Shown one piece after another: positions 13,001 through 19,769 of a DNA stretch of 64,000 nucleotides. Position 1 is the first letter of the stretch, and each line of letters opens with the position of its first letter. The translations under genes and the position numbers were made by a program. The notes under the pieces are model-generated. The model was not told the DNA's origin and did no database searches. It was given only the letters and a program-made list of their open reading frames with translations. This DNA is from Vibrio barjaei (GTDB lineage Bacteria > Pseudomonadota > Gammaproteobacteria > Enterobacterales > Vibrionaceae), in contig NZ_LQXO02000028.1 in assembly GCF_001639065.2 (NCBI RefSeq), positions 62,116-126,115 on the forward strand. The letters run 5' to 3'.

Positions 13001-13181
13001 CCTCTTCTTGAATCAATACAAGGTTTATATCCTCGCCCACTTCTGTATCGTTCAAAACGTTGATGACAACGTCTCCCGGTCTAGGTTCACTTCCCTCCGG
13101 AAGAATGGTGAGTTTTCCTTGAGCATCTATTACTAACGTACCAGACACTTTTGCTAACCCAAATAGAGACAACGCACTCAT
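4098..13181 (-). CDS. Giant LapA/Bap-type RTX adhesin with VCBS repeats and LapG-cleavable retention module
   Basis: Surface biofilm adhesin of 3027 residues, exported by a type I system. The N-terminus (1-160) resembles the LapA retention module and contains TAAG at residues 94-97 (12891-12902), the type of site LapG cuts between the two alanines. Five VCBS repeats of about 115 residues follow (161-735). Next come a large module (735-1055), two Calx-beta-like domains (1324-1563), and a second copy of the large module (about 1720-2030) flanked by two copies of a 135-residue unit. A jelly-roll-like region (2294-2470) and a diverged third large module complete the middle part. The C-terminus carries three RTX nonapeptides (about 2898-2924) and an uncleaved type I secretion tail. 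An AAGGAG site precedes the ATG. The ligand is unknown. Confidence 0.9.
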   Translation of the reverse strand: MSALSLFGLAKVSGTLVIDAQGKLTILPEGSEPRPGDVVINVLNDTEVGEDINLVLIQEEGESQEIDVSDIDAEEIIAAIEAGEDPTQNEDQATAAGEANGSSPTTTGAIERDGSQTLAKTQFDTSGLEAQGLTATQSNTLLQILVNSAPQILSEALAGNAVEAGHNSDGSDFDGTAELTGQLSATDLEFDDGTLTWSVTSTPENLSDYGEFELADNGEWTFRLNNDSDATQALNVNDTVTLSFTVQVTDPLNSSTSQPFVITISGTNDKPVISANSEISGDVVEAGHNDDGSENIGTASVSGQLNATDVDSPIESLVWSEDGDMSSAYGDFSITEAGLWTFELDNTADEVQALREGQSTSLEFKVKVTDDQGVDVFQTIVVNIQGTNDKPVIDSELVTEGEVRESGHFDNGTEDAGAPSTGGQLSATDVDSSNLTWSPVGDVSNPYGTFSITSDGLWSFVIDNEADAVEALAEGDEVPLSFTVQVEDEQGAVVTQIISVTVKGTNDVPVIDDVDSKGRVREAGDDDNGKAVTTGFIDASDVDNGAELSFTLKEPADTTYGTFSVDEETGDWRYELKDDLPTTDALAEGEKKRLEYTVVVEDEHGASVEQTIRIVVKGSNDAPVIDEDESDLTGAVTESGGINVGSPEATGTIVANDVDTGHDLTFSVTDGTSQYGQFVITDPKTGEWKFVLDNESDAVQKLAQGETLPITFDVIVEDEWGATDTEVVTITINGTNDRPDSENFSITLSGDDAIPVIFDTGEGSIEGDGTDHISDYEDDRSTTDGKSLSVVITELPLGGTLLYTENGETRAIVEADLHVEGGANGTPFNPDNISYLPDESAQGFVLGVKDSQGLDSEASSQTDFLNWGSPGDNPGERILTLGDDSIRITSTGGDLTQYRGDANHVGFGLGVGGGQGINEGETISIDFSERPATSVTLGLDGLGGYFDENLNNANESSVLVTVTLSDGSTRVLDPIQKTTSGNSDLDLDITISIDDLSGAEGLQIYGVTVGTEGNGNWELRYLETSLEDSFDYKALDSDGAYSDESTVTIDDQRTNLAPDAIDDPESYSLVQGDMGSGDQGWDMVDSIQAKYDGQTVNYNIDGTDRIGIPDGTTNGGPESQIQYNRNEEESEQLIITLKEPAVDGAFSVTNLFANEGGVGSHEQGKWSAYLGDTLVASDYFHNESGNKGTFDIETGGFAYDKLVFESVDFTGGPARGTDSSDYFLQGIEVVGAGAYVFDHDEPVVIPLSELLSNDDAVDGDDIRITYVFGETQGDARIEGDNVIFDLPEGFAGRTEFQYQITDDKGGFDTATVNVLVNPGPISVSGFEIGTASVEEGESFSYNVTLDGSTNVKTFFDIEFGANGDEASANDVDPSTMTFSNGVTYNEVTGELEVPVNVSEFTITLPTIDDNRYEGDEGFTLVVDGQSAAGDILDNDPITLSLTGGGEVSEDAGSVPFTLSLSNPSDIALTVALDRIDVDTEDDDFSTTTASYNDGSTDVPLPIVNGEITIPAGVTNVNIQVGIQDNDVYEQDENFTLKVTEPAGVTVNGNVGVSADATISDDGQIDGQPGGDNDNDAPILDLDTSESGTGYAATFTEGDAPIKVVDSDMDITDDIDVITSAEIKLTNPQANDSFVVNGTLPNGLSYISSTVAGALILTISGEGTAEDYEAALQLLEFSNDSEDPNTDPRSITIQVFDDQGVGSNTATSTIAVVPVNDLPESEDFSFSVSGNDPVSVIFDTGTGSIEGDGTDHISDIEDDMNGQQVQVKITELPIGGTLYHDGEEITQTNVANGDTFDPTKITYEPDSDAQGFILGTKVVPTSSDMESTQDEFYNWGTEVDGKNRVLELSNSDGSTDNITINSNKGNLTQYRGDVQDNHVGHGLGIGGGQGINEGELLSINFADRPATHVTLGLDGMGGYFYSGLGGQNESAVTIKVTLSNGDTVNYTPDVQKDTSGNDVLFHELSFSIDDLGDVEEGALIAGVSVGTDGRGNWELRYLETALNDSFKYKAVDSDEGESSESIVTIVDERENNMPPTLDLDLSADGTGFDTNYQEGDSAIEVVDSDITIFDEKNVIHEAEIVFTNPKAGDNFGIDGATNPLLSGISYTTEVLDSGAIKITLSGEATPADYEAAIQLIEFSNSSQSPDDEDRVIEITTFDDAMQPSNTAVSTINFTAIADLVVAAAIGDEDNKIALDIQLPANSDATEVVISGIPEGATLFSGTDEIVVTNNAANIMPSQLANLSIKPPQDSDVDFTLSVSGRDANDNVVEQHDLAVTVRPVTDSPTLIVSGEDIVSAINFENVNLGNSSWKGNISGAQLSVDTPDGLNSGDWGVITNRGEVGKEGVYLGNGEQNQIFEIEGRSGQQDSLFTSFAGTPGQFYELNFDAAARRSDSPMDVKLEKETSPGVWVEVETLRSYGSGEDHNLVVKDWSEDEQLFFQTLDSFNYRVVFESPEQNSYGALLDNIVLSTRSNVGYEDTFIDISDISASLNDTDGSEVLTLLIQGLPQGAVVSNGTQTSIIGPSGEIDISDWSDLNDLQIKVADVGTYPITIKAIASELDGTYSPVDEVVSESINLIVLDNPEPSAPNTPPEVIDFEFFAPDDTIPLNFADFATDSEDDASNTKATLVEITEEPEYGQLYFLSNSGERFDLDVGDVVEDSVDIFYDLEVGFDVSALGYNPQGDEPFGNDIVVTGGTYDGDKPHLGVEMEEIAFDSAGAAKQSGFYTKRDDERGQGKETEAKQSEFMSIKFTAGMMTRALVGVGSLTGQFSAAANGNGAAQVFVYLYAGGVLLDDNPIVMDNGVIDDHQAIIEVASDIPFDEMRIMPFNAEGKDAGFVLQSVKVTDGEVADQFDYRAIDSDGLPSLETATVNVNIMPNGNVDESEEVDYAIQGGSGVTVIHGTDGDDVLSGGLGNDVLTGGLGDDTFKWSEGDLDGSHDVITDFSQVEGNRDVIDLSEVFEDSNTSLEALLDNVAVDGDKITLTENDDNTSTLVNVTKGDKSVTIELEGVTGLSELDVQQLSNIIIIHDT

Positions 13182-13370
13182 GATTTACTCCTTGAATTGC
13201 TCCCGACGCCAGGAAGCAATATCTTTTATCAGTTCTAGCCAGCCTTGCTTGCGCGAATGGACATACTAGCCCAAGCTCGAAATTTTACTTTTATTTTACA
13301 TTTAGATATCAGATAAATTGACGAAATGAAACTTTTTGGGGAAGTATTTTTAGTTTGTCTCAAAAACGAA

Positions 13371-13396
13371 AAAAGTCTCGCAAATACGAGACTTTT
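13371..13396 (-). terminator. Terminator after gltS
   Basis: A 10-bp perfect stem (AAAAGTCTCG at 13371-13380, CGAGACTTTT at 13387-13396) is followed on the minus strand by a T-rich run. It separates gltS from the adhesin gene, whose own promoter must then lie in 13182-13370. Confidence 0.85.
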
Positions 13397-13419
13397 CGGG
13401 AAGAGTTTTAAGCTTAATC

Positions 13420-14646
13420 TTAGCCGATTACTGTGATAAATCCTTGTAGGATGATTAGGTTCACAATGTCGATGAAAAATGCCCCAACAATAGGCACGAC
13501 CATAAAGGCTTGAGGAGATGGTCCGAATCGATTAACGATGGACCCCATATTCATAACTGCAGTCGGCGTAGCCCCTAAACCAAACCCACAGTGCCCACCG
13601 GCTATGACGGCTCCATCGTAGTTTTTGCCCATTACTCTAAACGTAATGTAATAAGCAAACAGCCCCAAAATAACAGACTGCACGGCGAGTATGATTAAGA
13701 AAGGAATCGCCAGATCAAAGATGTTCCATAGCTGAAGGCTCATCAATGCCATTGCTAAGAAAAGCGATAACGACACTGTACCGAGAATATCGACCGTTTC
13801 TGCATCCACTTTATAACTTTTGGTTACTTCACAGATGTTGGTAATGAACACACCGATAAATAACGCATAAACAAAGTCCGGTATCATTAACCAAGATATT
13901 TCAAATGTATTAACCCACGCATGTAAATACTTTGCTCCAGTCACACAAATGAGTAAGATAAACAGAACTTCAATAACCTTCTTAGCAGTCACTCGATCTC
14001 TTTCGTACTCGTTATAGGTTACCAATTCAGGGAAGCGCTCATGAGTATCATTGCCTCGGCCATACTCTGACTCGAAGTTATTCTTATCGATTAGTCGTTG
14101 TGCGACAGGACTACCAATAATACCGCCGATAATTAGACCAAAGGTTGCAGAAGCCATAGCAATTTCTAGTGTGTTGCTGATGCCGTACGTCTCGGTAAAG
14201 GTTTGAGCCCAAGCAGCCCCGGTACCATGTCCGCCCGACAGGGTAATAGAACCTGCAATTAATCCCATTAACGGCTCTAAGCCGAGCATAGTGGCTAATC
14301 CAACTCCGACACTATTCTGGATAATAATATATACCGATGCGACCGCTAAAAAGACAAAGACTTTAGCGCCACCTTTCATCAGTTGGGTGTAGTTAGCCGC
14401 CAGTCCAACGGTGCTAAAAAACATCAACATAAATGTTTTCTGCAAGGGTAACGAGAACTCAAGATTAACGTTGTTAAAGTGTAAAACCGTAATGATAAGG
14501 GCAACGATTAATCCACCAACGATAGGTTCGGGGATGTTGTATTTTTTTAGAACAGGGAGCTTACTATTAATGATGTGTCCCAGAAAAAGAACGCTGATAG
14601 CGATCAAAAAAGATTCTAACGTGCCAACAGAGATGGTGTTGTTCAT
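13420..14646 (-). CDS. gltS: Sodium/glutamate symporter GltS
   Basis: Inner-membrane Na+-coupled glutamate importer of the ESS family, 408 residues, close to the family's usual 400. About ten hydrophobic segments are visible, in two inverted halves. The re-entrant-loop motif GGHGTGAAW lies near residue 138, and a second GGHCGFGLGATPTA motif lies near the C-terminus, as in GltS. An AGAGGT ribosome site precedes the ATG. The gene stands alone, with its own terminator at 13371-13396. Confidence 0.95.
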   Translation of the reverse strand: MNNTISVGTLESFLIAISVLFLGHIINSKLPVLKKYNIPEPIVGGLIVALIITVLHFNNVNLEFSLPLQKTFMLMFFSTVGLAANYTQLMKGGAKVFVFLAVASVYIIIQNSVGVGLATMLGLEPLMGLIAGSITLSGGHGTGAAWAQTFTETYGISNTLEIAMASATFGLIIGGIIGSPVAQRLIDKNNFESEYGRGNDTHERFPELVTYNEYERDRVTAKKVIEVLFILLICVTGAKYLHAWVNTFEISWLMIPDFVYALFIGVFITNICEVTKSYKVDAETVDILGTVSLSLFLAMALMSLQLWNIFDLAIPFLIILAVQSVILGLFAYYITFRVMGKNYDGAVIAGGHCGFGLGATPTAVMNMGSIVNRFGPSPQAFMVVPIVGAFFIDIVNLIILQGFITVIG

Positions 14647-14963
14647 ATAACCTCTTTTTTTGCTTTATCGCTCATCTTCCTTAATGAGGTTCGACTAAAT
14701 TGTAAAGTGTAGTAGAAATAGAATAGATGGCGACTCGCTTTACGCAGACACCAAACGACCTTGTTTAGACTATCTATCACTTCTTAAGGTGCCGGGAAGA
14801 ATCGGCAAATATGTGGCCATAGTTAATCAACAGAAACACTGTTAACCTATTGGCTACATTGAGTTTATGAATATAAAAAGAAGAACTACACTAAATTAAT
14901 CGCGCAGTGTACCACAGACAGGCCATTGCGACTAATTGAACCATCGAATATATGGATAACGGA
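14647..14963. promoter_or_regulatory. Divergent intergenic region between gltS and the DUF4344 gene
   Basis: About 315 bp without a gene. It should hold promoters for both flanking divergent genes. I see AT-rich stretches near 14865-14900 but no recognisable operator, riboswitch or repeat. Confidence 0.4.
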
Positions 14964-15737
14964 ATGAAATCTATACTAACAAGGACTGTTTTTTCAGTCG
15001 CTCTATTGGCACCATTCACTGCAATAAGCGCAGTCAATATTAGCTATGGCGATACAAATACAACGTCAGAACAACAAGCGAAAACTGCAATCGATCAAAG
15101 CAAAATAAATGAGCTGGTGGTTCAGCTCTCAGATGCTTACTTTCCATTTAACAACGACCTAACGATTCAATATGGCGGTGATGACGGACCACTTTACGAT
15201 CCTCAAGCTCATGTCGTGCATATTCCGTATGCATTCTATACCGACTCACTCAACTACTTTTTAAACAACGATTACCAAAAGAAATTTGGCAAACCAGCTA
15301 AGGATGGAGCGCTTGATACTCTGCTTCATACTTTGTTGCATGAAGCAGGACATGCTTACGTCGCGGATCATGGCATTCCTATTCTAGGTAAAGAAGAAGA
15401 TGCCGTAGATAACTTTGCGGCAGTGTTAATGCTCAACTACGTAGAAAATGGTGCCGATGCCACTATCAGCGCTGCAGATATGTTTTCCTTTGAATCCGAA
15501 GACCGGCCCGACTATTACGATTTTGCCGAGTATATCGGTGAGCATAGTTTTGATCTACAACGTTATTTCAGCACACTTTGTCTAGTATATGGTAGTGACC
15601 CAGAGAACCATGCCACGCTTCTGGATGAGATAGAAGAAGACTATAGAGAGGAGCAAAAAGATAAATGTGAAATGACTTTCCAACAGATCGATATGAACTG
15701 GAAACAAGTATTAGGAATAAAAGAAGACAAAAGCTAA
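14964..15737 (+). CDS. DUF4344 putative secreted metallopeptidase
   Basis: Predicted exported zinc metallopeptidase-like protein, about 257 residues. A signal peptide is visible in the first 23 residues (MKS, hydrophobic core, AISA). The zincin motif HEAGH falls at residues 126-130, and an acidic EEDAVDNFAA stretch about 18 residues on could supply the third ligand, as in the DUF4344 family. An upstream in-frame ATG at 14952 exists, but GGATAACGG sits better before the ATG at 14964. Substrate unknown. The DCC-family gene follows 20 bp downstream and may be co-transcribed. The active-site motif is seen directly; enzymatic activity is inferred. Confidence 0.8.
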   Translation: MKSILTRTVFSVALLAPFTAISAVNISYGDTNTTSEQQAKTAIDQSKINELVVQLSDAYFPFNNDLTIQYGGDDGPLYDPQAHVVHIPYAFYTDSLNYFLNNDYQKKFGKPAKDGALDTLLHTLLHEAGHAYVADHGIPILGKEEDAVDNFAAVLMLNYVENGADATISAADMFSFESEDRPDYYDFAEYIGEHSFDLQRYFSTLCLVYGSDPENHATLLDEIEEDYREEQKDKCEMTFQQIDMNWKQVLGIKEDKS

Positions 15738-15757
15738 AAACAAAGAAGGGAATTGAT

Positions 15758-16144
15758 ATGTCGACCCAACTTATCGTGTTTTTTGATGGAACGTGCCCGC
15801 TTTGTGTCAAAGAAATGCAATCTCTAAAGCATCATGACAAAGCACTAGCCATTAAACTTATCGACATTTTCTCTACAGAGTTTGAGGCCTTTCCTAATAT
15901 CGATCCTAAAGAAGCATCAGAGCGCCTTCATGCCTACGATACAGAAGGAAAATTGCTTCTCGGTTTGGACGTTACTCATAGAGCATGGAGCCTAGTAGGA
16001 AAACCCTATCTATATGGATTCACACGATGGCCACTCTTCAAGCCTATTTGCGACTGGGCGTACCTGAAATTTGCTCGTAATCGCTACCAAATATCGGGCT
16101 GGCTAACTGGAAAGAAACGATGTGAGCGGTGTCGGCTTGATTAG
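15758..16144 (+). CDS. DCC-family (DUF393) thiol-disulfide oxidoreductase-like protein
   Basis: Small 128-residue protein with the family-defining DGTCPLC motif near the N-terminus, whose cysteines at 13 and 16 form a thioredoxin-like CxxC pair. The C-terminal half carries the conserved RxWSLVGKP and WP...DWAYLKFARNRY stretch typical of DUF393. No signal peptide is seen, so it is probably cytoplasmic or peripheral to the membrane. It ends with a Cys-rich tail (CERC). It follows the DUF4344 gene closely. The physiological substrate is unknown for the family. Confidence 0.9.
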   Translation: MSTQLIVFFDGTCPLCVKEMQSLKHHDKALAIKLIDIFSTEFEAFPNIDPKEASERLHAYDTEGKLLLGLDVTHRAWSLVGKPYLYGFTRWPLFKPICDWAYLKFARNRYQISGWLTGKKRCERCRLD

Positions 16145-16165
16145 TCGACTACCGCTCAACGCTTC

Positions 16166-16180
16166 ATTTACACTGTAAAC
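16166..16180. other. parS2 centromere site
   Basis: Perfect match to the Vibrio chromosome-II ParB2 site TTTACANTGTAAA (C at the centre). It lies between two convergent genes, about 7 kb left of parA2. Confidence 0.85.
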
Positions 16181-16181
16181 G

Positions 16182-17057
16182 TTACGATTCAGCGTCTTTG
16201 CGAACTGCTTTAAGTAAAACAGACGTATCTGAACGATTTTCACCTTGCGAAGAGAGTGCTTTGTATCTTTCGACCGTCTGTTCCGTCAGTGGAAGTCGAA
16301 TGCCCTGACGAGCACCTTCATCCAAACAAAAACCGAGATCTTTAATCATCCAATCGATGGCAAAGCCAAAGTCAAACTTATCTTCATCCATGGTTTTGGC
16401 ACGGTTTTCCATCTGCCAAGAACCCGCCGCACCATTTTTCAAGCAATCAACTAATGAAGGAATATCTAAGCCACTCTTTTGTGCGAGTATTAATCCCTCA
16501 GACAACCCTGTTAGAACACCAGCGATACATACTTGGTTAACCATTTTTGCTCGCTGTCCTTGACCAACAGTCCCCATCAAGACCGATGACTTACCATAAG
16601 CATCAAATACTGGCTGCAAAGCGGTAAAAGTTGCTTGTTCGCCACCGCACATGATGGTCAGCACACCATTTTCTGCGCCAGCCTGTCCTCCAGATACGGG
16701 AGCGTCCATAAAACGGACACCCACTTTATCGCACGCAGCTCCAAGCTCTTCTGCCAACTGTGCTGATGTAGTCGTATGATCAACGAGAATAGCCCCTTTC
16801 TTCATGCTCGCAATGGCACCTGTCGCGGATGTGGTCATCTGTCTAACGTCATCATCGTTGCCAACGCATACCGCCACCACATCGGCGTCTTTAACACAAT
16901 CCACCACTGTTTCATGATATCGACCATTGTATTCTTCCGCCCAGCGTTTCGCTTTTTCTGTAGTGCGATTAAATACGCAAACCTCAAATCCTGCTTTAGC
17001 CAAATGACCAGCCATTGGGTATCCCATAACGCCTAATCCAATAAAACTAACTTTCAT
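16182..17057 (-). CDS. 3-hydroxyisobutyrate dehydrogenase-like NAD(P) oxidoreductase
   Basis: Beta-hydroxyacid dehydrogenase, 291 residues, as usual for the family. The N-terminal Rossmann motif GLGVMGYPMA (7-16), the substrate motif DAPVSGG (118-124) and the catalytic lysine K171 in the G-x-G-Q-R-A-K-M-V-N context are all present. Candidate substrates include 3-hydroxyisobutyrate, tartronate semialdehyde and related acids; the sequence does not settle which. It starts only 10 bp after a LysR-type regulator on the same strand, so the two are probably co-transcribed. A ribosome site (AAAGGAG) precedes the ATG. Confidence 0.88.
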   Translation of the reverse strand: MKVSFIGLGVMGYPMAGHLAKAGFEVCVFNRTTEKAKRWAEEYNGRYHETVVDCVKDADVVAVCVGNDDDVRQMTTSATGAIASMKKGAILVDHTTTSAQLAEELGAACDKVGVRFMDAPVSGGQAGAENGVLTIMCGGEQATFTALQPVFDAYGKSSVLMGTVGQGQRAKMVNQVCIAGVLTGLSEGLILAQKSGLDIPSLVDCLKNGAAGSWQMENRAKTMDEDKFDFGFAIDWMIKDLGFCLDEGARQGIRLPLTEQTVERYKALSSQGENRSDTSVLLKAVRKDAES

Positions 17058-17067
17058 TTGTACTCCT

Positions 17068-17976
17068 TTAATTGCTGGTGGGGTTTACCGCGGCATCCAT
17101 CGTATCTGCACTAGATAAAATCGCGTCTATTAGCGATTTGACGGCCTTTGGTTGGTATTTCCTATCTTTGTACACCAAAAACGCCTGTCGGTCACTACGA
17201 TAGTGCTCAGGCAGCAGATGAACTAAATTTGAGTTGCCACGCACATGCCGTAAAGGTAGTGATGCAACTCCTAAGCCTCGCTCAACTGCATCGAGTAACG
17301 CTTGGATATCATTGACAACAAGCCTAGGTTTTATCGTCATGCTTTGCTCAAGAGCGTCATCACGGTAAATCGCCAGCTTCTGACTATTATCTATGGCAAG
17401 CCAATCTAGCTCTTGTAACTGCTCAATGTGCGTAATTTGGCTACGATTAGCTAAGTACTCAGCACTCGCAAAAAAGCCGTGACGTGCTGTAAACAGTGGT
17501 CGAGCAATGAGATCATCCATCTCACTGATATCAAAAGTAATCAACAACTCTCGATTGGTCTGTGGCTTTTGCTGATCATGGTTTAAAGCGAGATCGATGT
17601 GAACTTTAGTGTATTGCTTTAAATACCCTTCAACCACAGGTGCTACGAAAGAGTGATAGAAACTGTGAGGGGCGGACAAACGTACCGTACCCGCAACCTG
17701 TTCTGTTTGTTCTGTTACATTACCCAGCCCTATTTCGATCTGCTCGATACCACTGCTCAGTTGATCGAAAACGAGCTTACCAATTTCAGTCGCAGCTAAT
17801 TCCCTACCCTTCTTCTCTAGCAAACGCAGTCCTAAACGCTCCTCAAGTGATGAGATACGTCTTGATACTGTCGATTGAGGCACACCCAATAGATTAGCGG
17901 TTTTTAAGACTGAGCCGTGTTCCACGACCTTACAAAACAAGTAGACGTCATCTATATACCCAAATATGGAATCCAC
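17068..17976 (-). CDS. LysR-family transcriptional regulator
   Basis: DNA-binding regulator of 302 residues. A winged HTH occupies about residues 20-60 (SVLKTANLLGVPQSTVSRR), followed by a LysR substrate-binding domain to about residue 290. It heads a two-gene unit with the dehydrogenase 10 bp downstream, an arrangement that suggests self-regulation with that gene. The divergent neighbour at 18054 (DUF2798) shares the 77-bp promoter gap and could also be a target. The inducer is unknown. Confidence 0.9.
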   Translation of the reverse strand: MDSIFGYIDDVYLFCKVVEHGSVLKTANLLGVPQSTVSRRISSLEERLGLRLLEKKGRELAATEIGKLVFDQLSSGIEQIEIGLGNVTEQTEQVAGTVRLSAPHSFYHSFVAPVVEGYLKQYTKVHIDLALNHDQQKPQTNRELLITFDISEMDDLIARPLFTARHGFFASAEYLANRSQITHIEQLQELDWLAIDNSQKLAIYRDDALEQSMTIKPRLVVNDIQALLDAVERGLGVASLPLRHVRGNSNLVHLLPEHYRSDRQAFLVYKDRKYQPKAVKSLIDAILSSADTMDAAVNPTSN

Positions 17977-18053
17977 AATTCTAAATTACCCAATATTATC
18001 TATTTATGAATAGGTTTATACTTCTTGTAACAAAAATCAACAGGAGAATAACA

Positions 18054-18296
18054 ATGAGTAAAAAACAATTTTGGGTATCAGCCCTACTTTCATCTCTAAC
18101 TATGGGAATCATGATGTCCGGCATTATCTCAGGATACAAAATGGGCTTTAGTAGCGCATGGCCACCGATATGGCTACAGAGTTTTCTTATTGCTTGGCCA
18201 TGTGCACTGTTGTTAAACCTTACGGTCTTGCCTCAAGTGAGAAACTTCGCAGCTTGGGTATGCGCTCCAAGAAAGATTAAAAGCAAGGAAGCATGA
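18054..18296 (+). CDS. DUF2798 small membrane protein
   Basis: Two-helix inner-membrane protein of 80 residues. Hydrophobic segments span about residues 7-29 and 42-65, with a basic C-terminus (APRKIKSKEA), matching the DUF2798 family, whose function is unknown. I chose the ATG at 18054 because AGGAG stands seven bases before it; an in-frame ATG at 18006 lacks a ribosome site and would put a basic leader before the first helix. The stop codon lies inside the left arm of the inverted repeat at 18288-18324. It is divergent from the LysR gene. Confidence 0.8.
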   Translation: MSKKQFWVSALLSSLTMGIMMSGIISGYKMGFSSAWPPIWLQSFLIAWPCALLLNLTVLPQVRNFAAWVCAPRKIKSKEA

Positions 18297-18324
18297 TCAT
18301 GGCAGAGTACCTTGATCATGCTTC
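18288..18324. repeat. Perfect inverted pair of RctB-type motifs
   Basis: Arms GAAGCATGATCA (18288-18299) and TGATCATGCTTC (18313-18324) are exact complements, separated by 13 bp. Each arm is the same extended motif found in the regulatory half of the origin (22653-23044). No T tract follows, so a protein site is more likely than a terminator. Confidence 0.65.
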
Positions 18325-18371
18325 TGAGAGCATGATATTTAGTCGCCGTTTAGAACTGAAAAAACGGCAAT

Positions 18372-18403
18372 AAAAAAGAGCCGACTATGTCGACTCTTTT
18401 TTT
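18372..18403. terminator. Bidirectional terminator between DUF2798 and yebC/yeeN genes
   Basis: A stem of about 13 bp (AAAAAAGAG-C-CGAC paired with GTCG-A-CTCTTTTTT, one mismatch, TAT loop) is flanked by A and T runs, so it can serve both convergent genes. Confidence 0.85.
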
Positions 18404-18419
18404 CTTCATTACGAGCGTA

Positions 18420-19136
18420 TTATTGCTCTGCGTTATGGTAAACCTGCTGAACATCATCGCAGTCATCTAGCATGTCGAGGAATTTTTGGAATTTCTCAGC
18501 ATCTTCGCCAGCAATTGCAGTATGAGTTTGCGGTACAAACGTAATTTCTTCTACATCAACCGTTAGGTCTGGGTATTCTGCATTCAATGCCGTTTTCGCT
18601 TTGAAGAACTCAGTATGTGGTGCAAATACCGTGATGACGCCATCTTCAAGCTCGATATCAGTTACATCAACATCTGCCATCATCAGAGCTTCAAGCACCG
18701 CTTCTTCGTCATCACCTTTGAACTGGAACACCGCTTGGTGATCGAACATGTGAGCCACAGTACCAGGGCTACCAATCTTTGCGCCAGTCTTAACAAAGCA
18801 TTGACGAACATCTTGGAAAGTACGGTTGCCGTTATCTGTTAGACAGTCAACGATGACACTAACGCCACCAGGACCAAACCCTTCGTAACGTGCAGGCTGG
18901 TAATCTTCACCACCACCACCGCTAGCTTTGTCTAGTGCTTTATCGATAACGTGAGCAGGAACTTGATCCTTTTTAGCTTTAGCAATCAGGTGCTTAAGTG
19001 AAAGGTTCATTTCTGGATCTGCACCACCGTTCTTAGCAGCTACATAGATCTCTTTACCATACTTGGAATAAACTTTAATTTTCGCGCCCTGAGTCTTGGC
19101 CATTGAGGCCTTGCGCACTTCAAAACTTCTTCCCAT
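18420..19136 (-). CDS. yeeN: YebC/PmpR family protein, YeeN type
   Basis: 238-residue member of the YebC/TACO1 family, whose members act as transcriptional regulators or help translation of difficult (proline-rich) stretches. The N-terminus ([25 protein letters not shown], not the MAGHSKW of YebC) and the end DDVQQVYHN match the YeeN subgroup. The conserved RYEGFGPGG motif is present near residue 83. A YebC-family gene near rctB is also known from Vibrio cholerae chromosome II. Subgroup assignment is by pattern memory, not alignment. Confidence 0.88.
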   Translation of the reverse strand: MGRSFEVRKASMAKTQGAKIKVYSKYGKEIYVAAKNGGADPEMNLSLKHLIAKAKKDQVPAHVIDKALDKASGGGGEDYQPARYEGFGPGGVSVIVDCLTDNGNRTFQDVRQCFVKTGAKIGSPGTVAHMFDHQAVFQFKGDDEEAVLEALMMADVDVTDIELEDGVITVFAPHTEFFKAKTALNAEYPDLTVDVEEITFVPQTHTAIAGEDAEKFQKFLDMLDDCDDVQQVYHNAEQ

Positions 19137-19221
19137 CGGGATGTTCTCTCTAATTCATTTTAACGCGGAGGATTTTATCAAATCGTCGGTACAATTCAAT
19201 TGTGAACGCCGTGAATGGCGC

Positions 19222-19431
19222 TTACATCACTCCCATCATTCTTTTGTATTTGTCGACACACTGTTCAAACCATGCTTGTTCAGCCTCATCCGCTATCTTT
19301 TCGAGTTGCTCGCGTATAGCTTCAGGCCCCGCTTTGGCTTCTTTTAATTGCCACACAACAAAGGAAGCTTGTTTATCAAGTTCAACTTTATTCTTTTCAG
19401 AGGGTGGGAGAAGCGACAAATTATGGGACAT
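19222..19431 (-). CDS. Small conserved hypothetical protein (DUF3283-like)
   Basis: 69-residue, highly charged, probably alpha-helical soluble protein without a signal or membrane segment. The sequence (LLPPSEKNKVELDKQAS near the start, ending VDKYKRMMGVM) recalls a small Vibrio family listed as DUF3283. No function is known. It lies between yeeN and another small ORF on the same strand, 85 bp upstream of yeeN. I see no strong ribosome site, so the start is uncertain. Confidence 0.6.
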   Translation of the reverse strand: MSHNLSLLPPSEKNKVELDKQASFVVWQLKEAKAGPEAIREQLEKIADEAEQAWFEQCVDKYKRMMGVM

Positions 19432-19530
19432 GGTATTTAGTCAGTTGATGTTGGCAAGGGAGCAGAATATACCATTGATGAAGTATTAAACTCAAATGAA
19501 AGGGTGTGATTTGGGATCGATAGAAAATAC

Positions 19531-19553
19531 AAAGGGTGGCCTTAGCCACCCTA
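19531..19553 (-). terminator. Terminator after the small ORF at 19569
   Basis: A perfect 8-bp stem (AGGGTGGC at 19533-19540, GCCACCCT at 19545-19552) with a CTTA loop; on the minus strand it leads into a moderately T-rich run. Confidence 0.7.
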
Positions 19554-19568
19554 TCTGGTTATCCAATA

Positions 19569-19769
19569 CTAGTGAATCAAGCCTAGCTCTCTTGCTTCTT
19601 CGAGAGTTAGACCACTTTCTCTGATTTCCCTCAACGCTTCAATGCGACGTCTAGCTTCTGCGGATTTTCCTTGTTTCGCAGGACGTATGTTTTCTTGGAC
19701 TTCCTCAGAGTGATCCCACTTACTTGTCATGGATGTCATTTCGTCATGGTCGATTGAATTAATGGACAT
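19569..19769 (-). CDS. Small conserved hypothetical protein
   Basis: 66 residues, very charged, ending in an Arg/Glu-rich helix (EARRRIEALREIRESGLTLEEARELGLIH). Start taken at the ATG at 19769 because a near-perfect AGGAGGT lies six bases before it; an in-frame extension to 19814 has no such site. No membrane segment. I do not recognise a named family. Strong ribosome site and an own terminator (19531-19553) argue that it is a real gene. Confidence 0.65.
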   Translation of the reverse strand: MSINSIDHDEMTSMTSKWDHSEEVQENIRPAKQGKSAEARRRIEALREIRESGLTLEEARELGLIH

